From contig JACOUN010000038.1 in assembly GCA_016177805.1 (NCBI GenBank), positions 1 to 64,000 of the forward strand: DNA of 64,000 bases, read 5' to 3'. The stretch's first letter is position 1. Each line of letters begins with the position of its first letter. Origin of the DNA: Rhodocyclales bacterium. Its GTDB lineage: Bacteria > Pseudomonadota > Gammaproteobacteria > Burkholderiales > Rhodocyclaceae. Position numbers and translations under genes: made by a program. Below are positions 10,410-20,005 of this stretch, in pieces. The notes beneath the pieces are model-generated. The model was not told the DNA's origin. It did not search any database and worked only from the letters and a program-made list of their open reading frames with translations.

Positions 10410-11039
10410 CTAGAGCGCAACCGGCTCGGCTGCTGCGTGCGCGTCGGACAGCCCCAGCCAGCCGGCAACGACGCTCTCAACTTCTTCAACCCCGGTTTTC
10501 TTCAGGCTGGAAAAAAGCTGCACACTCACCTGCGGCCCCATCGCGGCCAGAGATTGCCGCACGAAGGCCTGTGCGGCGCTGGCCTGATTGCGCGACAGTT
10601 TATCGCTCTTGGTCAGCAGGATATGTATCGGCCGGCCGGTCGGCGCGAACCACCCGATCATGTTGTGATCGAGCGGCGTCAGTGGATGCCGGCTATCCAT
10701 GATCAGCACCAGGCCGATCAGGTTTTCGCGTTTCCTGAGATAGGTTTCGAGCAGATGCCCCCACTGTTTGCGGATCGCCTCCGGCACTTTGGCATAGCCG
10801 TAACCGGGCAGATCAACCAGTGCCGCGCCACAGTTGAGGCGGAAGAAGTTGATCAACTGGGTGCGCCCCGGCGTCTTGGATACATAGGCCAGCCGGGTAT
10901 GGCCTGCCAGCGTATTGATGGCGCTGGACTTGCCGGCGTTGGAGCGCCCGGCGAAGGCAACTTCCGCGCCCACGGGGGGGGGTAGACCGCCGGGTTTGGC
11001 GATCGAGATCTCGAACTGGGCGTTACGGAATATGGGCAT
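10410..11039 (-). CDS. engB: ribosome biogenesis GTPase EngB (YsxC/YihA)
   Basis: EngB is a GTPase needed for 50S subunit assembly and normal division. The G motifs are clear: GRSNAGKSS (G1), GRTQ (G2), DLPGYGYAK (G3), TKSDK (G4) and SSLKKTG (G5 region). The start at 11039 ([17 protein letters not shown]) gives 209 residues and the usual N-terminus. The frame stays open upstream to 11120, but that part looks unrelated. Divergent from cytochrome c4 with about 115 bp between, a common betaproteobacterial arrangement. Confidence 0.94.
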   Translation of the reverse strand: MPIFRNAQFEISIAKPGGLPPPVGAEVAFAGRSNAGKSSAINTLAGHTRLAYVSKTPGRTQLINFFRLNCGAALVDLPGYGYAKVPEAIRKQWGHLLETYLRKRENLIGLVLIMDSRHPLTPLDHNMIGWFAPTGRPIHILLTKSDKLSRNQASAAQAFVRQSLAAMGPQVSVQLFSSLKKTGVEEVESVVAGWLGLSDAHAAAEPVAL

Positions 11040-11156
11040 CGGGGAGTGTCGCGACGTTCGGCTCCGAGAGAAAACCCGGATCGCGTCGCGCAAGAAAAGG
11101 CTGTTGATATAGAATAGCAAGTTTGAGACAACCGCTCACGGCTTTCTGAGGACACC

Positions 11157-11783
11157 ATGACCAAGCGTTCCCTGCTGCTCTCGCTGCTGCTGATTTCAGG
11201 CGGCCTTCAGGCCCAAGGCCAGACACCCGACCTCGCCAAGGCGCAACAGACTGCCGAAACCCTTTGCGTCGGCTGTCATGGCGCCGATGGTAACAGCCCC
11301 GCAGCCCCCAACCCCAAGCTGGCGGGGCAACTGCCCGACTATCTGTACAAGCAGATGAAGGACTTCAAGTCGTGGGACGGCAAGCCGGCCGTGCGCGAAA
11401 GCGCGATCATGGGCGCCATGATCGCCGGCCTTGAAGATGAGGACATGAAGGCGATGGCGCAGTACCTCGCGGCCCAGACCCTGCAGCCCGCGCAAGCCGC
11501 CAACGTCGATACGGTGGAGTTGGGCCAGAGCATCTGGCGCGGCGGCATCGCGGCCAAGGGCGTCCCCGCCTGTGCGGCCTGCCACGGCCCCGCCGGCGCG
11601 GGCATGCCGGCCCAGTATCCGCGCGTATCGGGCCAGTTTGCCGAGTACACCTTCGATCAGCTCAAGGGCTTCCGTGACGGCATCCGCAAGAACGATCCGA
11701 ACGAAATGATGCGCACCATCGCGCTCAAGATGACCGACCCCGAAATGAAGGCCGTGGCCGACTACGCCGCCGGCTTGCGCTGA
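11157..11783 (+). CDS. diheme cytochrome c4
   Basis: This 208-residue periplasmic electron carrier feeds terminal oxidases. A signal peptide (LLLSLLLISGGLQAQ) is followed by two similar cytochrome c domains. Heme motifs are C37-x2-C40-H41 (CVGCH) and C139-x2-C142-H143 (CAACH). The spacing and the internal duplication fit cytochrome c4. It is followed by its own terminator and then by resB-ccsA, which attach heme to such proteins; engB-c4-resB-ccsA is a familiar order in this class. Confidence 0.93.
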   Translation: MTKRSLLLSLLLISGGLQAQGQTPDLAKAQQTAETLCVGCHGADGNSPAAPNPKLAGQLPDYLYKQMKDFKSWDGKPAVRESAIMGAMIAGLEDEDMKAMAQYLAAQTLQPAQAANVDTVELGQSIWRGGIAAKGVPACAACHGPAGAGMPAQYPRVSGQFAEYTFDQLKGFRDGIRKNDPNEMMRTIALKMTDPEMKAVADYAAGLR

Positions 11784-11807
11784 GCCCGGTTATCGAAGCA
11801 ACGGTAG

Positions 11808-11837
11808 GAGGGGGTGGCGCGTCCACCCCCTTTTGTA
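11808..11837 (+). terminator. intrinsic terminator after cytochrome c4
   Basis: GGGGGTGG (11810-11817) pairs with CCACCCCC (11823-11830) across a 5-nt loop (CGCGT), followed by TTTTGTATTTT. It separates the cytochrome c4 transcript from resB. Confidence 0.85.
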
Positions 11838-11889
11838 TTTTCGCTGCGGCCGCAAACTGGATTGCGCCGCACACACCCCAGGACATGCG

Positions 11890-13953
11890 ATGCAACGCGG
11901 CACCCTACGCGATCTGTTCGAACTTCTCAGTTCGATGCGCTTCGCAATCAGCCTGCTCACGGTTCTGGGTATCGCTTCGATCATCGGGACCGTCATCCAG
12001 CAAGGGCAGCCGTACAACGCCTACCTTAACCAGTTCGGACCATTCTGGTTCCCAATGCTGGAAAGGACCGGTCTCTACAATCTCTACAACACCTCCTGGT
12101 TCGTCGTCATTCTGGCGTTCCTGGTGCTGTCCACCAGTCTGTGCATCATCCGCCAGACCACCCCGATGTTGCGCGAGATTCGTGGCTACCGGGAACACGC
12201 GCGCGAAGCGTCGTTGCGCCAGTTCGCCCACCAGCACGGCTTCCGCGCGGGCATCGCCCCCGCCGACGCACAGGCGCGGGTGCTCACCTACATGCGCGAC
12301 AGCGGATTCAGCGCCCGCAGCAATGCGCGTGCGGACGGGGGCGTGCTGATTGCCGCCAAGCAAGGCAGCGCCAGCCGCTCGGGGTACTTCCTCGCGCACG
12401 GCGCCATCGTGCTGATCTGCGTCGGCGGTCTGCTCGATGGCGATCTGCCGCTGCGAGTGCGGATGGCGCTCGGCGGCAAGGCCAGCACCACCGCCGGGCA
12501 GTTGATCGTCGAGATGCCGGAATCGTCACGCATGGGCGAGGACAACTGGAGTTTCCGCGGCAACCTGTTCATCCCGGAAGGGCGCTCCAACCGCACTGCC
12601 GTGCTGCGCCTGGGCGACGGCATCCTGCTGCAGCCCTTGCCGTTTTCCGTGGCGCTGACGAAATTCCATATCGAACACTACGACAACGGCAGCCCCAGCC
12701 GCTTTGCCAGCGACATCGTCATCACCGACGATGCCAGCGGCGAAACGCTCAGCCATACCCTGGAAGTCAATCGCCCCCTGACGCACCGGGGCGTGACGCT
12801 GTACCAGTCCGGATTCGAGGACGGCGGCTCGATGCTGCGCCTGACCGCTCGCAGTCTGAGCGCGGACGCCGCCCTCGCAACGACCCAAGTGGAAGGCGCG
12901 GTGGGCGACAGCCTGGCGATCGAGGCCGGCAAGCACCCCTACAAGCTGGAGCTGACCGATTTTCGGGCGTTCAACGTCGAGGATTTCGGCTCCCCGACTC
13001 AGGAAGCGGAAACGTCTGCCGGGCTCGCGCAGTTGCAGCGCCAGTTGGGAAGCGGCGCCATCTCCGCATCCAGCCGCGATCTGCGCAACCTTGGCCCCAG
13101 TTTCGGCTACAAGCTGCGCGATGCCGCCGGGCAGGCGCGTGAGTTTCACAACTACATGATGCCGGTCGAGCAGCGCGGCGCATGGTTCATCATCTCCGGC
13201 ATGCGCGAGGAAGCCGGCACGGATTTTCGCTACATCCGCTTTCCGCTGGATGACGACGGACGCATCGACACCTGGTTCGACATCCACAAGATCTTCATGG
13301 ACCCGCGCCGCCACGCCCAGATCGCGGCACGCTTTGCGCAACGCAGCCTGCCCGGCGCCGACAGCGCGACGCGCGAACGCTTTGTCGCCACCGCGCTGCA
13401 TACCGCATCGCTGTTCGCCGAACGCGGTTATGAAGGCGTGGGACGCTTCATCGAAAGCACCATCCCGGCGGCCGAGCAGGAGCGCGCGATGGACGTTTTC
13501 AGCAAGGTGCTGCAAGGCATGGTGTGGGAGGCGTGGTTGCTGGCGCGCGAACAGGCCGGCCTCGCCGAGCCGGTGATGGATGACAAGCACGCACTGTTTC
13601 TCGGCAACACCCTGGCCGCGTTGTCCGACAGTCGTTTCTACGGCGCACCGCTATATTTCCAGCTCACCGACTACACGTTGCGCCAGGCCACGGTGCTGCA
13701 GGTCACGCGCTCTCCGGGCAAACCGCTGGTCTATCTCGGTTCACTGCTGATGGTGCTGGGCATCTTCGCCATGCTCTACATCCGAGAGCGGCGGCTATTC
13801 GTACTCGTCAAACCGGATGGCGACACCCTGGTGGCGCTGTCAACCAACCGCAGGACCATGGATGTGGACGACATCTTCCGCCACCACGCCGAAAGTCTGC
13901 GGGCGCGGCTGGCTCCGGCATCCACCGATCCCCTACCCGAGCACACGCCATGA
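11890..13953 (+). CDS. resB: cytochrome c biogenesis protein ResB (Ccs1-type, system II)
   Basis: ResB and its partner CcsA form the system II synthetase that exports heme and joins it to CxxCH motifs outside the membrane. The 687-residue protein has N-terminal membrane helices (FAISLLTVLGIASIIGTVI and WFVVILAFLVLSTSLCII), a third helix near residues 165-185, a large periplasmic domain, and a last helix near the C-terminus (PLVYLGSLLMVLGIFAMLYI). Start chosen at 11890 (MQRGTLRDLFELLSSMRFA), which matches the family. Its stop overlaps the start of ccsA (ATGA), indicating translational coupling. Confidence 0.93.
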   Translation: MQRGTLRDLFELLSSMRFAISLLTVLGIASIIGTVIQQGQPYNAYLNQFGPFWFPMLERTGLYNLYNTSWFVVILAFLVLSTSLCIIRQTTPMLREIRGYREHAREASLRQFAHQHGFRAGIAPADAQARVLTYMRDSGFSARSNARADGGVLIAAKQGSASRSGYFLAHGAIVLICVGGLLDGDLPLRVRMALGGKASTTAGQLIVEMPESSRMGEDNWSFRGNLFIPEGRSNRTAVLRLGDGILLQPLPFSVALTKFHIEHYDNGSPSRFASDIVITDDASGETLSHTLEVNRPLTHRGVTLYQSGFEDGGSMLRLTARSLSADAALATTQVEGAVGDSLAIEAGKHPYKLELTDFRAFNVEDFGSPTQEAETSAGLAQLQRQLGSGAISASSRDLRNLGPSFGYKLRDAAGQAREFHNYMMPVEQRGAWFIISGMREEAGTDFRYIRFPLDDDGRIDTWFDIHKIFMDPRRHAQIAARFAQRSLPGADSATRERFVATALHTASLFAERGYEGVGRFIESTIPAAEQERAMDVFSKVLQGMVWEAWLLAREQAGLAEPVMDDKHALFLGNTLAALSDSRFYGAPLYFQLTDYTLRQATVLQVTRSPGKPLVYLGSLLMVLGIFAMLYIRERRLFVLVKPDGDTLVALSTNRRTMDVDDIFRHHAESLRARLAPASTDPLPEHTP

Positions 13954-15095
13954 CTGAACTCGCCCAGCCCGGAATCCACCCCGCCCACGCGCCGCACCGT
14001 GATCCGCTGGGCTGGCTCTACCTGCTGGCCCTGATCGGCGGTGCCGGCGTCGCGCTGCTGCGCTATGGCGCGCTGATGGACGGCTACGACACCGCGATCC
14101 TGCTGCTCCAGGTGCCGGTGCTTGCGGCGATCGGGCGGCACTGGGCAGCGTTTCGCCCGTATCTCACGGCAGTCGCCACGCTGTCGATTGCCAGCATCGG
14201 CCTGTACGGCGGCGATCTGGCGCGCGCCGAACAGACCTTCGCACTCAAGTACCTGATCTCCAGCCAGACCGCCATCATGTGGATGAGCGCGTTGTACCTG
14301 ATCGCCACCGGCGCCTACTGGCTCGGGCTGCTGACGCGTTCCGCCTTTGCCGACCGCACCGGCGGCGCGCTGTTGTGGAGCGGCACCGCAATGGGCACCA
14401 CGGGTCTATTGGTGCGCTGGTTCGAGTCCTATCTGATGGGGCCGCGGATCGGCCACATTCCGATCAGCAACCTGTACGAAGTGATGGTGCTGTTCTGCCT
14501 GATCACCGCCCTGCTCTACCTGTACTACGAGCACCGCTATGCCACGCGCAAGATGGGTGCCTTCGTGTCGCTGATCATCTCGGCGGCGGTGGCCTTCCTG
14601 CTGTGGTACGCCTTTACCCGTGGCGCGGCGGAAATCCAGCCCTTGATTCCGGCCCTGCAGTCGTACTGGATGAAGGTGCACGTGCCGACCAACTTCATCG
14701 GCTACGGCGCATTCTCGCTCGCGGCCATGGTGGGGGTCGGGCAACTGCTGGTCGAGCGCGGGGTGCTCGCCAGCCGCCTGCCCGACCCGCGTGTACTCGA
14801 AGACGTCATGTACCGGGCGATCGCGATCGGCTTCGCCTTTTTCACCATCGCCACCATCCTCGGCGCGCTGTGGGCCGCCGAAGCCTGGGGCACCTACTGG
14901 CAATGGGACCCGAAGGAAACCTGGGCGCTGATTGTGTGGCTCAACTACGCCGCGTGGCTGCACATGCGCCTGACCAAGGGGCTGCGCGGTACGATGCTCG
15001 CGTGGTGGGCGGTGATCGGACTGCTGGTTACCACTTTTGCCTTCATCGGCGTGAACATGTTCCTGACCGGACTGCATTCCTACGGTTCTATCTGA
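13950..15095 (+). CDS. ccsA: cytochrome c biogenesis protein CcsA (ResC, WWD heme handler)
   Basis: This is the heme-handling subunit of system II, 381 residues with about eight membrane helices. The tryptophan-rich WWD segment is present as WGTYWQWDPKETWALIVWL, and the expected flanking histidine regions occur (RIGHIPISNLYEV, and AWLHMRL after the WWD segment). It is translationally coupled to resB by a 4-bp overlap. Naming differs between sources: the same protein is called CcsB in some profile collections. Confidence 0.93.
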   Translation: MTELAQPGIHPAHAPHRDPLGWLYLLALIGGAGVALLRYGALMDGYDTAILLLQVPVLAAIGRHWAAFRPYLTAVATLSIASIGLYGGDLARAEQTFALKYLISSQTAIMWMSALYLIATGAYWLGLLTRSAFADRTGGALLWSGTAMGTTGLLVRWFESYLMGPRIGHIPISNLYEVMVLFCLITALLYLYYEHRYATRKMGAFVSLIISAAVAFLLWYAFTRGAAEIQPLIPALQSYWMKVHVPTNFIGYGAFSLAAMVGVGQLLVERGVLASRLPDPRVLEDVMYRAIAIGFAFFTIATILGALWAAEAWGTYWQWDPKETWALIVWLNYAAWLHMRLTKGLRGTMLAWWAVIGLLVTTFAFIGVNMFLTGLHSYGSI

Positions 15096-15127
15096 AGACA
15101 CGCTGAGCGCCAGCCAGGAGCAAGTGC

Positions 15128-16375
15128 ATGACCTCAACTCCGAACTCTCCCGCACCATCAACCAGCCTGGGTGTCGATGAAGCGCGCCAAGCGATACTGC
15201 GGCGCCTGACACCCATTACCGGGCGGGAGCGGGTCGCGGTGCACAATGCGCTCGACCGGGTACTCGCCACCGACGTGATCGCGCCGTGCAATGTGCCGGC
15301 CAACGACAACTCAGCCATGGACGGCTACGCGGTCCGTGCCATGGACCTGGCCGCCACCGGCGCCACCTCGCTCACCATCGCCGGCACCGCCTACGCCGGC
15401 CAGCCCTGGCACGGCACGCTGGACGCGGGAGCGGCAATACGCATCATGACCGGCGCCGCGATTCCGGCCGGGGCCGACTCGGTGGTAGTGCAGGAAGTCA
15501 CGACCAGTGACGGCGCCCGCGTCACCATTCCGGAGGGACAAAGGGCCGGGCAGAACATACGCCGCGCGGGCGAAGACCTCGCGCAGGGCGCAAGCGCGCT
15601 ACGCGCGGGCAAGCGCTGCGGTCCGGCAGAGCTGGGCCTGATCGCGTCGCTGGGAATTGCCGAAGTCGCGGTCTACCGCCGCTTGCGCGTCGCCTTCTTT
15701 TCCACCGGGGACGAACTCGCCTCGATCGGCCAGCCGCTCGCGGCGGGTCAGGTGTATGACAGCAACCGCTACACGCTCAAGGGCGCGCTGACCCGCCTCG
15801 GCTGCGAACTGCTCGACATGGGGGTGGTGCGCGACCGCCCGGCCGATCTGGAAGCGGCACTGCGCAACGCATCAGAGAACGCCGACGTGATCGTGACCAG
15901 CGGGGGCGTGTCGGTCGGCGATGCCGATTTCGTCCGCGAACTGGTCAGTCGCCTCGGCGAAGTCGCATTCTGGAAACTGGACATCAAGCCTGGGCGGCCC
16001 ATGGCCTTCGGTCGCATCGGCGACGCGTGGTTGTTCGGGCTGCCCGGCAACCCGGTCGCGGTGCTGGTGGCCTACTACCAGTTCGTGCAGGACGCGCTGC
16101 GCACCCTGGCCGGGGTTGGGCCGCTGGCCGCGCCGCTGATCTACCGCGTGACATGCACCGACGCGATCGCCCGCAAGCCGGGGCGGCGCGAGTTCGTGCG
16201 CGGCCGGCTGGAGATGACGGCTGACGGCATGCGCGTCCGCGTGGCCGGAGCCCAGGGCGCCGGCATCCTGCGCTCGATGTCGGAAGCAAACTGCTTCATC
16301 GTCCTGGCCGAAAGCTGCGCCGGCGTTCGCGCGGGCGATACCGTTTCGGTACAGCCTTTCGACGGGCTGATCTGA
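15128..16375 (+). CDS. moeA: molybdopterin molybdenumtransferase MoeA
   Basis: MoeA inserts molybdate into adenylated molybdopterin to give molybdenum cofactor. The 415-residue protein shows the N-terminal [15 protein letters not shown] motif, the MoaB-like domain with [20 protein letters not shown], and a C-terminal beta domain. Length is typical. It follows ccsA by 32 bp and precedes rpiA. Molybdoenzymes would be the natural partners of the heme subunit family seen at 7.5-8.9 kb, but no catalytic molybdoprotein is in this window. Confidence 0.95.
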   Translation: MTSTPNSPAPSTSLGVDEARQAILRRLTPITGRERVAVHNALDRVLATDVIAPCNVPANDNSAMDGYAVRAMDLAATGATSLTIAGTAYAGQPWHGTLDAGAAIRIMTGAAIPAGADSVVVQEVTTSDGARVTIPEGQRAGQNIRRAGEDLAQGASALRAGKRCGPAELGLIASLGIAEVAVYRRLRVAFFSTGDELASIGQPLAAGQVYDSNRYTLKGALTRLGCELLDMGVVRDRPADLEAALRNASENADVIVTSGGVSVGDADFVRELVSRLGEVAFWKLDIKPGRPMAFGRIGDAWLFGLPGNPVAVLVAYYQFVQDALRTLAGVGPLAAPLIYRVTCTDAIARKPGRREFVRGRLEMTADGMRVRVAGAQGAGILRSMSEANCFIVLAESCAGVRAGDTVSVQPFDGLI

Positions 16376-16404
16376 TAGTTAGTGAATATACTGAGGAAAT
16401 GTAC

Positions 16405-17067
16405 ATGACCCAGGACGAACTGAAGAAAGCCGCCGCGCTGGCGGCGCTGGAGTATGTCGAAGAAGGCACCATCGTTGGGGTGGGCACCGGCTCGACGGTG
16501 AACCATTTCATTGACGGGCTTGCGGGCATGCGCGATCGCATCGTCGGCGCGGTATCCAGTTCCGAAGCGAGTTCCCGCCGCCTGGCCGGGCATGGCATCC
16601 CGGTCATCGAGTTGAACGACGTGGAGAGCATTCCGGTATACGTCGACGGCGCCGACGAGATCGACGCCGCCCTGTGCATGATCAAGGGCGGCGGCGGCGC
16701 GCTGACGCGCGAGAAGATCGTGGCCGCCGTGGCGTCACGCTTCATCTGCATCTGTGACGCAAGCAAGCAGGTCGACGTGCTGGGCACGTTTCCGCTGCCG
16801 GTCGAAGTCATCCCGATGGCGCGCGCCCACGTCGCGCGTGAACTGACCAGACTGGGCGGACGTCCAGTGCCGCGCGCGGGCTTTGTGACCGACAACGGCA
16901 ACCTGATTCTCGACGTCCACGGGCTGCGCATCACCTCACCCACAAACCTGGAGACCGCGATCAACCAGATTGCCGGAGTAGTGACCAACGGCCTGTTTGC
17001 CTTGCGCGGCGCCGACCTGCTGCTGGTGGCGCAACCGGACCGCGTACTGCGCCTGAGCGCGGCCTGA
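16405..17067 (+). CDS. rpiA: ribose-5-phosphate isomerase A
   Basis: RpiA interconverts ribose-5-phosphate and ribulose-5-phosphate in the pentose phosphate and Calvin cycles. Family motifs are [19 protein letters not shown] and [11 protein letters not shown] with the catalytic acidic and lysine residues. An in-frame ATG also exists at 16399. The GAGG ribosome site at 16393-16396 is too close to that codon but is well spaced for 16405 ([11 protein letters not shown]), so 16405 is preferred. The product is about 220 residues. With prk, tkt, gap, pgk and fba in the same window it supplies pentose-phosphate regeneration. Confidence 0.95.
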   Translation: MTQDELKKAAALAALEYVEEGTIVGVGTGSTVNHFIDGLAGMRDRIVGAVSSSEASSRRLAGHGIPVIELNDVESIPVYVDGADEIDAALCMIKGGGGALTREKIVAAVASRFICICDASKQVDVLGTFPLPVEVIPMARAHVARELTRLGGRPVPRAGFVTDNGNLILDVHGLRITSPTNLETAINQIAGVVTNGLFALRGADLLLVAQPDRVLRLSAA

Positions 17068-17080
17068 TGCGGGTCCGCGC

Positions 17081-17098
17081 CTGCAATAAAACCGTCAT
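17081..17098 (+). promoter_or_regulatory. Pho-box-like site upstream of phoU
   Basis: CTGCAATAAAACCGTCAT resembles the PhoB consensus CTGTCATAAAWCTGTCAT: I count 15 of 18 matches allowing W. It ends 40 bp before the phoU ATG, and a loose -10 (GTTAGT) follows about 10 bp downstream. The match is by eye only. Confidence 0.5.
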
Positions 17099-17138
17099 GT
17101 ACGACTGTTAGTCTGCACCCCTCAAGGTCCAACCGACG

Positions 17139-17870
17139 ATGAAAATGAACAAGCACACCTATACGCATTTCGACACCGAACTCGAACAACTGCAGCAGCG
17201 CGTGCTGCTGATGGGCGCGCAGGTATGCCAGCAGATCAACAAGGCCTTCGACGGTTACACCAACGCCGACATGGCGCTGATCGAAGACGTCATCGCGACG
17301 GAAAAAACGATCAATCGCGACGAAGTCGAACTCGATGAAATGTGTGTCCAGCTCATTGCGCGCCACTCCCCCACCGCAGGGGATCTACGCCTGCTGATGA
17401 CCATGATGCAGATGGTCACCGATCTGGAACGGGTCGGCGACGAGGCGAAGAAAATCGCCAAGGCGGCGCGCAAGATCATCGAATCCGGCCCCGCCTTCAT
17501 GCCCAGCGTCGAGTTGCGCCACGTCGTCAATCTGGCCGTGGCCATGCTCAACGGCGCCCTGGACGCCTACGTCCGCCACGACCTGACCGCCGCCGCCGCG
17601 ATCGTGCGGCAGGACAAGGAAGTGGACGCGATCTACAAGGGCGTCATGCGCCAGCTCGTGACCTTCATGATGGAGGACCCGCGCCTGATCTCGCGCGCGC
17701 TGGATATCATCTTCATCGCCAAATCCATCGAGCGCATCGGCGATCACGCGACCAACATCGCCGAATACGTCGTCTACATGGACAAGGGGCGCGACATCCG
17801 CCACGAAGGAATCGAAGAAATGGAGCGCGAAGCACGTAACGCCGCCGATGGCGACGCTATCGAGCCCTGA
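17139..17870 (+). CDS. phoU: phosphate transport system regulator PhoU
   Basis: PhoU links the PstSCAB transporter to the PhoR kinase and represses the Pho regulon when phosphate is plentiful. The 243-residue protein is all helical, with two three-helix PhoU repeats. The metal-binding acidic patches are visible as DLERVGDEAKKIAK and SIERIGDHATNIAEYV. It stands alone here, without pst or phoBR genes beside it, and has its own Pho-box-like site. The C-terminus ends in an acidic tail. Confidence 0.95.
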   Translation: MKMNKHTYTHFDTELEQLQQRVLLMGAQVCQQINKAFDGYTNADMALIEDVIATEKTINRDEVELDEMCVQLIARHSPTAGDLRLLMTMMQMVTDLERVGDEAKKIAKAARKIIESGPAFMPSVELRHVVNLAVAMLNGALDAYVRHDLTAAAAIVRQDKEVDAIYKGVMRQLVTFMMEDPRLISRALDIIFIAKSIERIGDHATNIAEYVVYMDKGRDIRHEGIEEMEREARNAADGDAIEP

Positions 17871-17953
17871 CGCCTGACCGACGCGGGCGCCTGCCTTGCC
17901 GCCGTGCCGGGATATCTCCGATCCGGTCACGGAAACCCGAACCGTGCCGGTTC

Positions 17954-18061
17954 GTAGGAAGGGCTTCAGCCCCGAACGCTACGATGGTCGCGGCTAGAGC
18001 CGCTCCTTCGGGACGCGGCGTCCATTCGCAACCCGTGAATCACCCCGGCATGAATGCCGGG
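17954..18061. repeat. dispersed intergenic palindromic repeat, copy 1, with adjacent palindrome
   Basis: GTAGGAAGGGCTTCAGCCCC followed by GAACG, then GTCGCGGCTAGAGCCGC: two neighbouring GGC-TNCAG-CC-type hairpins. The same arrangement occurs in reverse orientation at 25620-25675. Immediately after it, CCCGGCAT-GA-ATGCCGGG (18044-18061) is a further palindrome. The gap 17871-18080 contains no gene. Such elements resemble REP-type repeats found between genes in many proteobacteria. Confidence 0.55.
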
Positions 18062-18080
18062 ACTTGCGCTCGACCCGTGC

Positions 18081-18356
18081 TCAGTTGCCCGGCGGCGGCA
18101 CATAGCCGTCAACGCCGTCCGCACCATCACCGAAGAAATGCTTTTCCATCTGCTCGGCCAGATACTTCCGTGCGCGTGCGTCCATCAGGTTGAGCCGGTT
18201 CTCGTTGATCAGCATGGTCTGATACTTCACCCACGCCTGCCATGCCTCCTTCGACACGTTGTCGAAAATGCGCTTGCCCAGCGCCCCAGGCACGGGTTGC
18301 ATGTCGAGCGCCTCGGCTTCACGCCCCAGTTTCACGCAATTCACCATACGAGCCAT
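18081..18356 (-). CDS. YggX-type Fe(2+)-trafficking / oxidative damage protection protein
   Basis: A 91-residue protein of the YggX family, linked in enteric bacteria to protection of iron-sulfur clusters and iron handling. [18 protein letters not shown] contains the conserved cysteine, followed by [27 protein letters not shown], which is highly characteristic. The start at 18356 gives the family N-terminus; the frame stays open to 18389 but those residues are not conserved. It ends with a proline-rich tail (YVPPPGN). It is a single-gene unit between the repeat and the diguanylate cyclase. Confidence 0.93.
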   Translation of the reverse strand: MARMVNCVKLGREAEALDMQPVPGALGKRIFDNVSKEAWQAWVKYQTMLINENRLNLMDARARKYLAEQMEKHFFGDGADGVDGYVPPPGN

Positions 18357-18427
18357 CTTTTCCATCCCTTGTGCAATTGGGTTCAGCAAAACCCGGATTG
18401 ATCATTCTATCAGCCCGCGACACGCCC

Positions 18428-20005
18428 TCAACGCCGGCAGGCAATCGACCAGCGATTGCGTCCCTCGCTTTTCGACGCATACATGGCCTGATCGGCCGCC
18501 CCTATCAGCGTGCCCTCTTCCTGCGCATGGCGCGGAAAAAGTGCGATCCCCAGACTTACGGTCAGGCTCACGGCCTTGCCTTCAAACTCGAACTCAAGTG
18601 ATGCCACGCCTTCGACGATGCGGCGTGCCAGCTCGATCAGCCCGCTTTCGCCAGCATCCGGGACCAAGACCGCGAACTCGTCCCCGCCGAGACGGAAGAA
18701 CGTTTCGTTGCGCCGCACCATGGCTCCGACCTTGCGCGCTATCCGGGTCAGGACTTCGTCGCCAGCCTGGTGTCCAAACTCATCATTGATCGGCTTGAAT
18801 CCATCCAGATCCAGGATGATCAGGCCAACGTCAAAACCACGGCGCAACGCATCCGCCAGCAGGCGCTCCAATTCCTCGTGAAACCGGCGCCGGTTGTACA
18901 GGTTGGTCAGCGGGTCGCGTTCCGCGAGGTCGACCATGCGCCGCGCGATCTGGCGCTGCGCCGTGACATCTTCATAGATCCACACCCGGCCAATCGCGCG
19001 CCCATCCAACTCCCCCGCCACCGTCGCCGATGCACAGGTGATGACACGCCCGTCAGCCAGCCGGATCTCACGCGCTTGTTCCGGACCTGACGGGTGGTCG
19101 GACGGCCCGTGGCAAGGGGTGGTCTCGTCCAGCAGCGGCGCGACGCGTTCGCGCAAGACCGCATTGCGCAAGCCGATCAGATTCTCGTCCGGGCCGAAAC
19201 CCCACATGTCGAGTATCGCGCGATTGAAATACACCACCCGGCTGTCCTGATCAAGGAACAGGATGCCCAGCCGTATCACGTCGAGCAGCGCCGTCAGGCG
19301 CAGGCGCTCGTCGTTGCTGCGTGCCAGATAGTGCTCGCGTAACGCCTGCGAACGGCGCAACTCGGCTACGGTTTCGAGCAGCGTGTACTCGGTCTCCTTA
19401 CGCGCCTGGATGTTTTCGGCCGACATGCGCAGGGCAGCCGGACCCACACCGCGCTCCAGCCGCCGCCAATGGCAGGCCACCCAGCACACTCCGCCATCGG
19501 TCTGGGTGAAGCGCATCTCGAAGTCTTCCGGCGCACCGCTCGCGCCGACCTGTGTCAGCGCCTTGCGACAAAACGCCAGATCGGATTCATGCACCAGCAG
19601 CGCCAGCGCATCGGCGGCCGCGAGGTAGTCGGCCGGCGCCCGGCCGGTCAGTTGCGCGATCGACGGGCTGATCCACAGCAACTTGCCGGACGGGTCGAAC
19701 AGCGCCTCGATGCCGTGCACTCCGCGCGCGATCGCGCAAAGGGTCCGGGCCTCGTCGCTATCCGGCACCGCCGCCTCGGCTACGCCACGTGCGCGACCGA
19801 GCCAGACCTGCGCGAGTCCGCCAAACAGCATCCCCACCGTGGCGATCAGCGCCACCAGCGCCCACCCCTGGCCAAAGTGCGCGGCCGTCACCGCGACCAG
19901 CCACGCCAGCCCCGCCGCGAACAGCCCCGTCAACACCGCCGCCATCCCCTGCCCACGCTCCCGGCCGGGCTGACGCATGTGGCGGCGGATGGCGTTCCTG
20001 GTCAT
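18428..20005 (-). CDS. membrane-anchored PAS-GGDEF diguanylate cyclase
   Basis: 525 residues. Two hydrophobic helices near residues 22-46 and 48-70 anchor the protein. Two PAS-like sensor regions follow (about 85-210 and 235-350), the second containing FLDQDSRVVYFNRAILDMWGF. The C-terminal GGDEF domain has an intact RLGGDEF active site and should make c-di-GMP. The usual inhibitory RxxD site five residues upstream is absent (RNET instead), so product inhibition may be lost. It overlaps the argA stop by 4 bp, so it is probably cotranscribed after argA, an odd partnership. Confidence 0.92.
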   Translation of the reverse strand: MTRNAIRRHMRQPGRERGQGMAAVLTGLFAAGLAWLVAVTAAHFGQGWALVALIATVGMLFGGLAQVWLGRARGVAEAAVPDSDEARTLCAIARGVHGIEALFDPSGKLLWISPSIAQLTGRAPADYLAAADALALLVHESDLAFCRKALTQVGASGAPEDFEMRFTQTDGGVCWVACHWRRLERGVGPAALRMSAENIQARKETEYTLLETVAELRRSQALREHYLARSNDERLRLTALLDVIRLGILFLDQDSRVVYFNRAILDMWGFGPDENLIGLRNAVLRERVAPLLDETTPCHGPSDHPSGPEQAREIRLADGRVITCASATVAGELDGRAIGRVWIYEDVTAQRQIARRMVDLAERDPLTNLYNRRRFHEELERLLADALRRGFDVGLIILDLDGFKPINDEFGHQAGDEVLTRIARKVGAMVRRNETFFRLGGDEFAVLVPDAGESGLIELARRIVEGVASLEFEFEGKAVSLTVSLGIALFPRHAQEEGTLIGAADQAMYASKSEGRNRWSIACRR

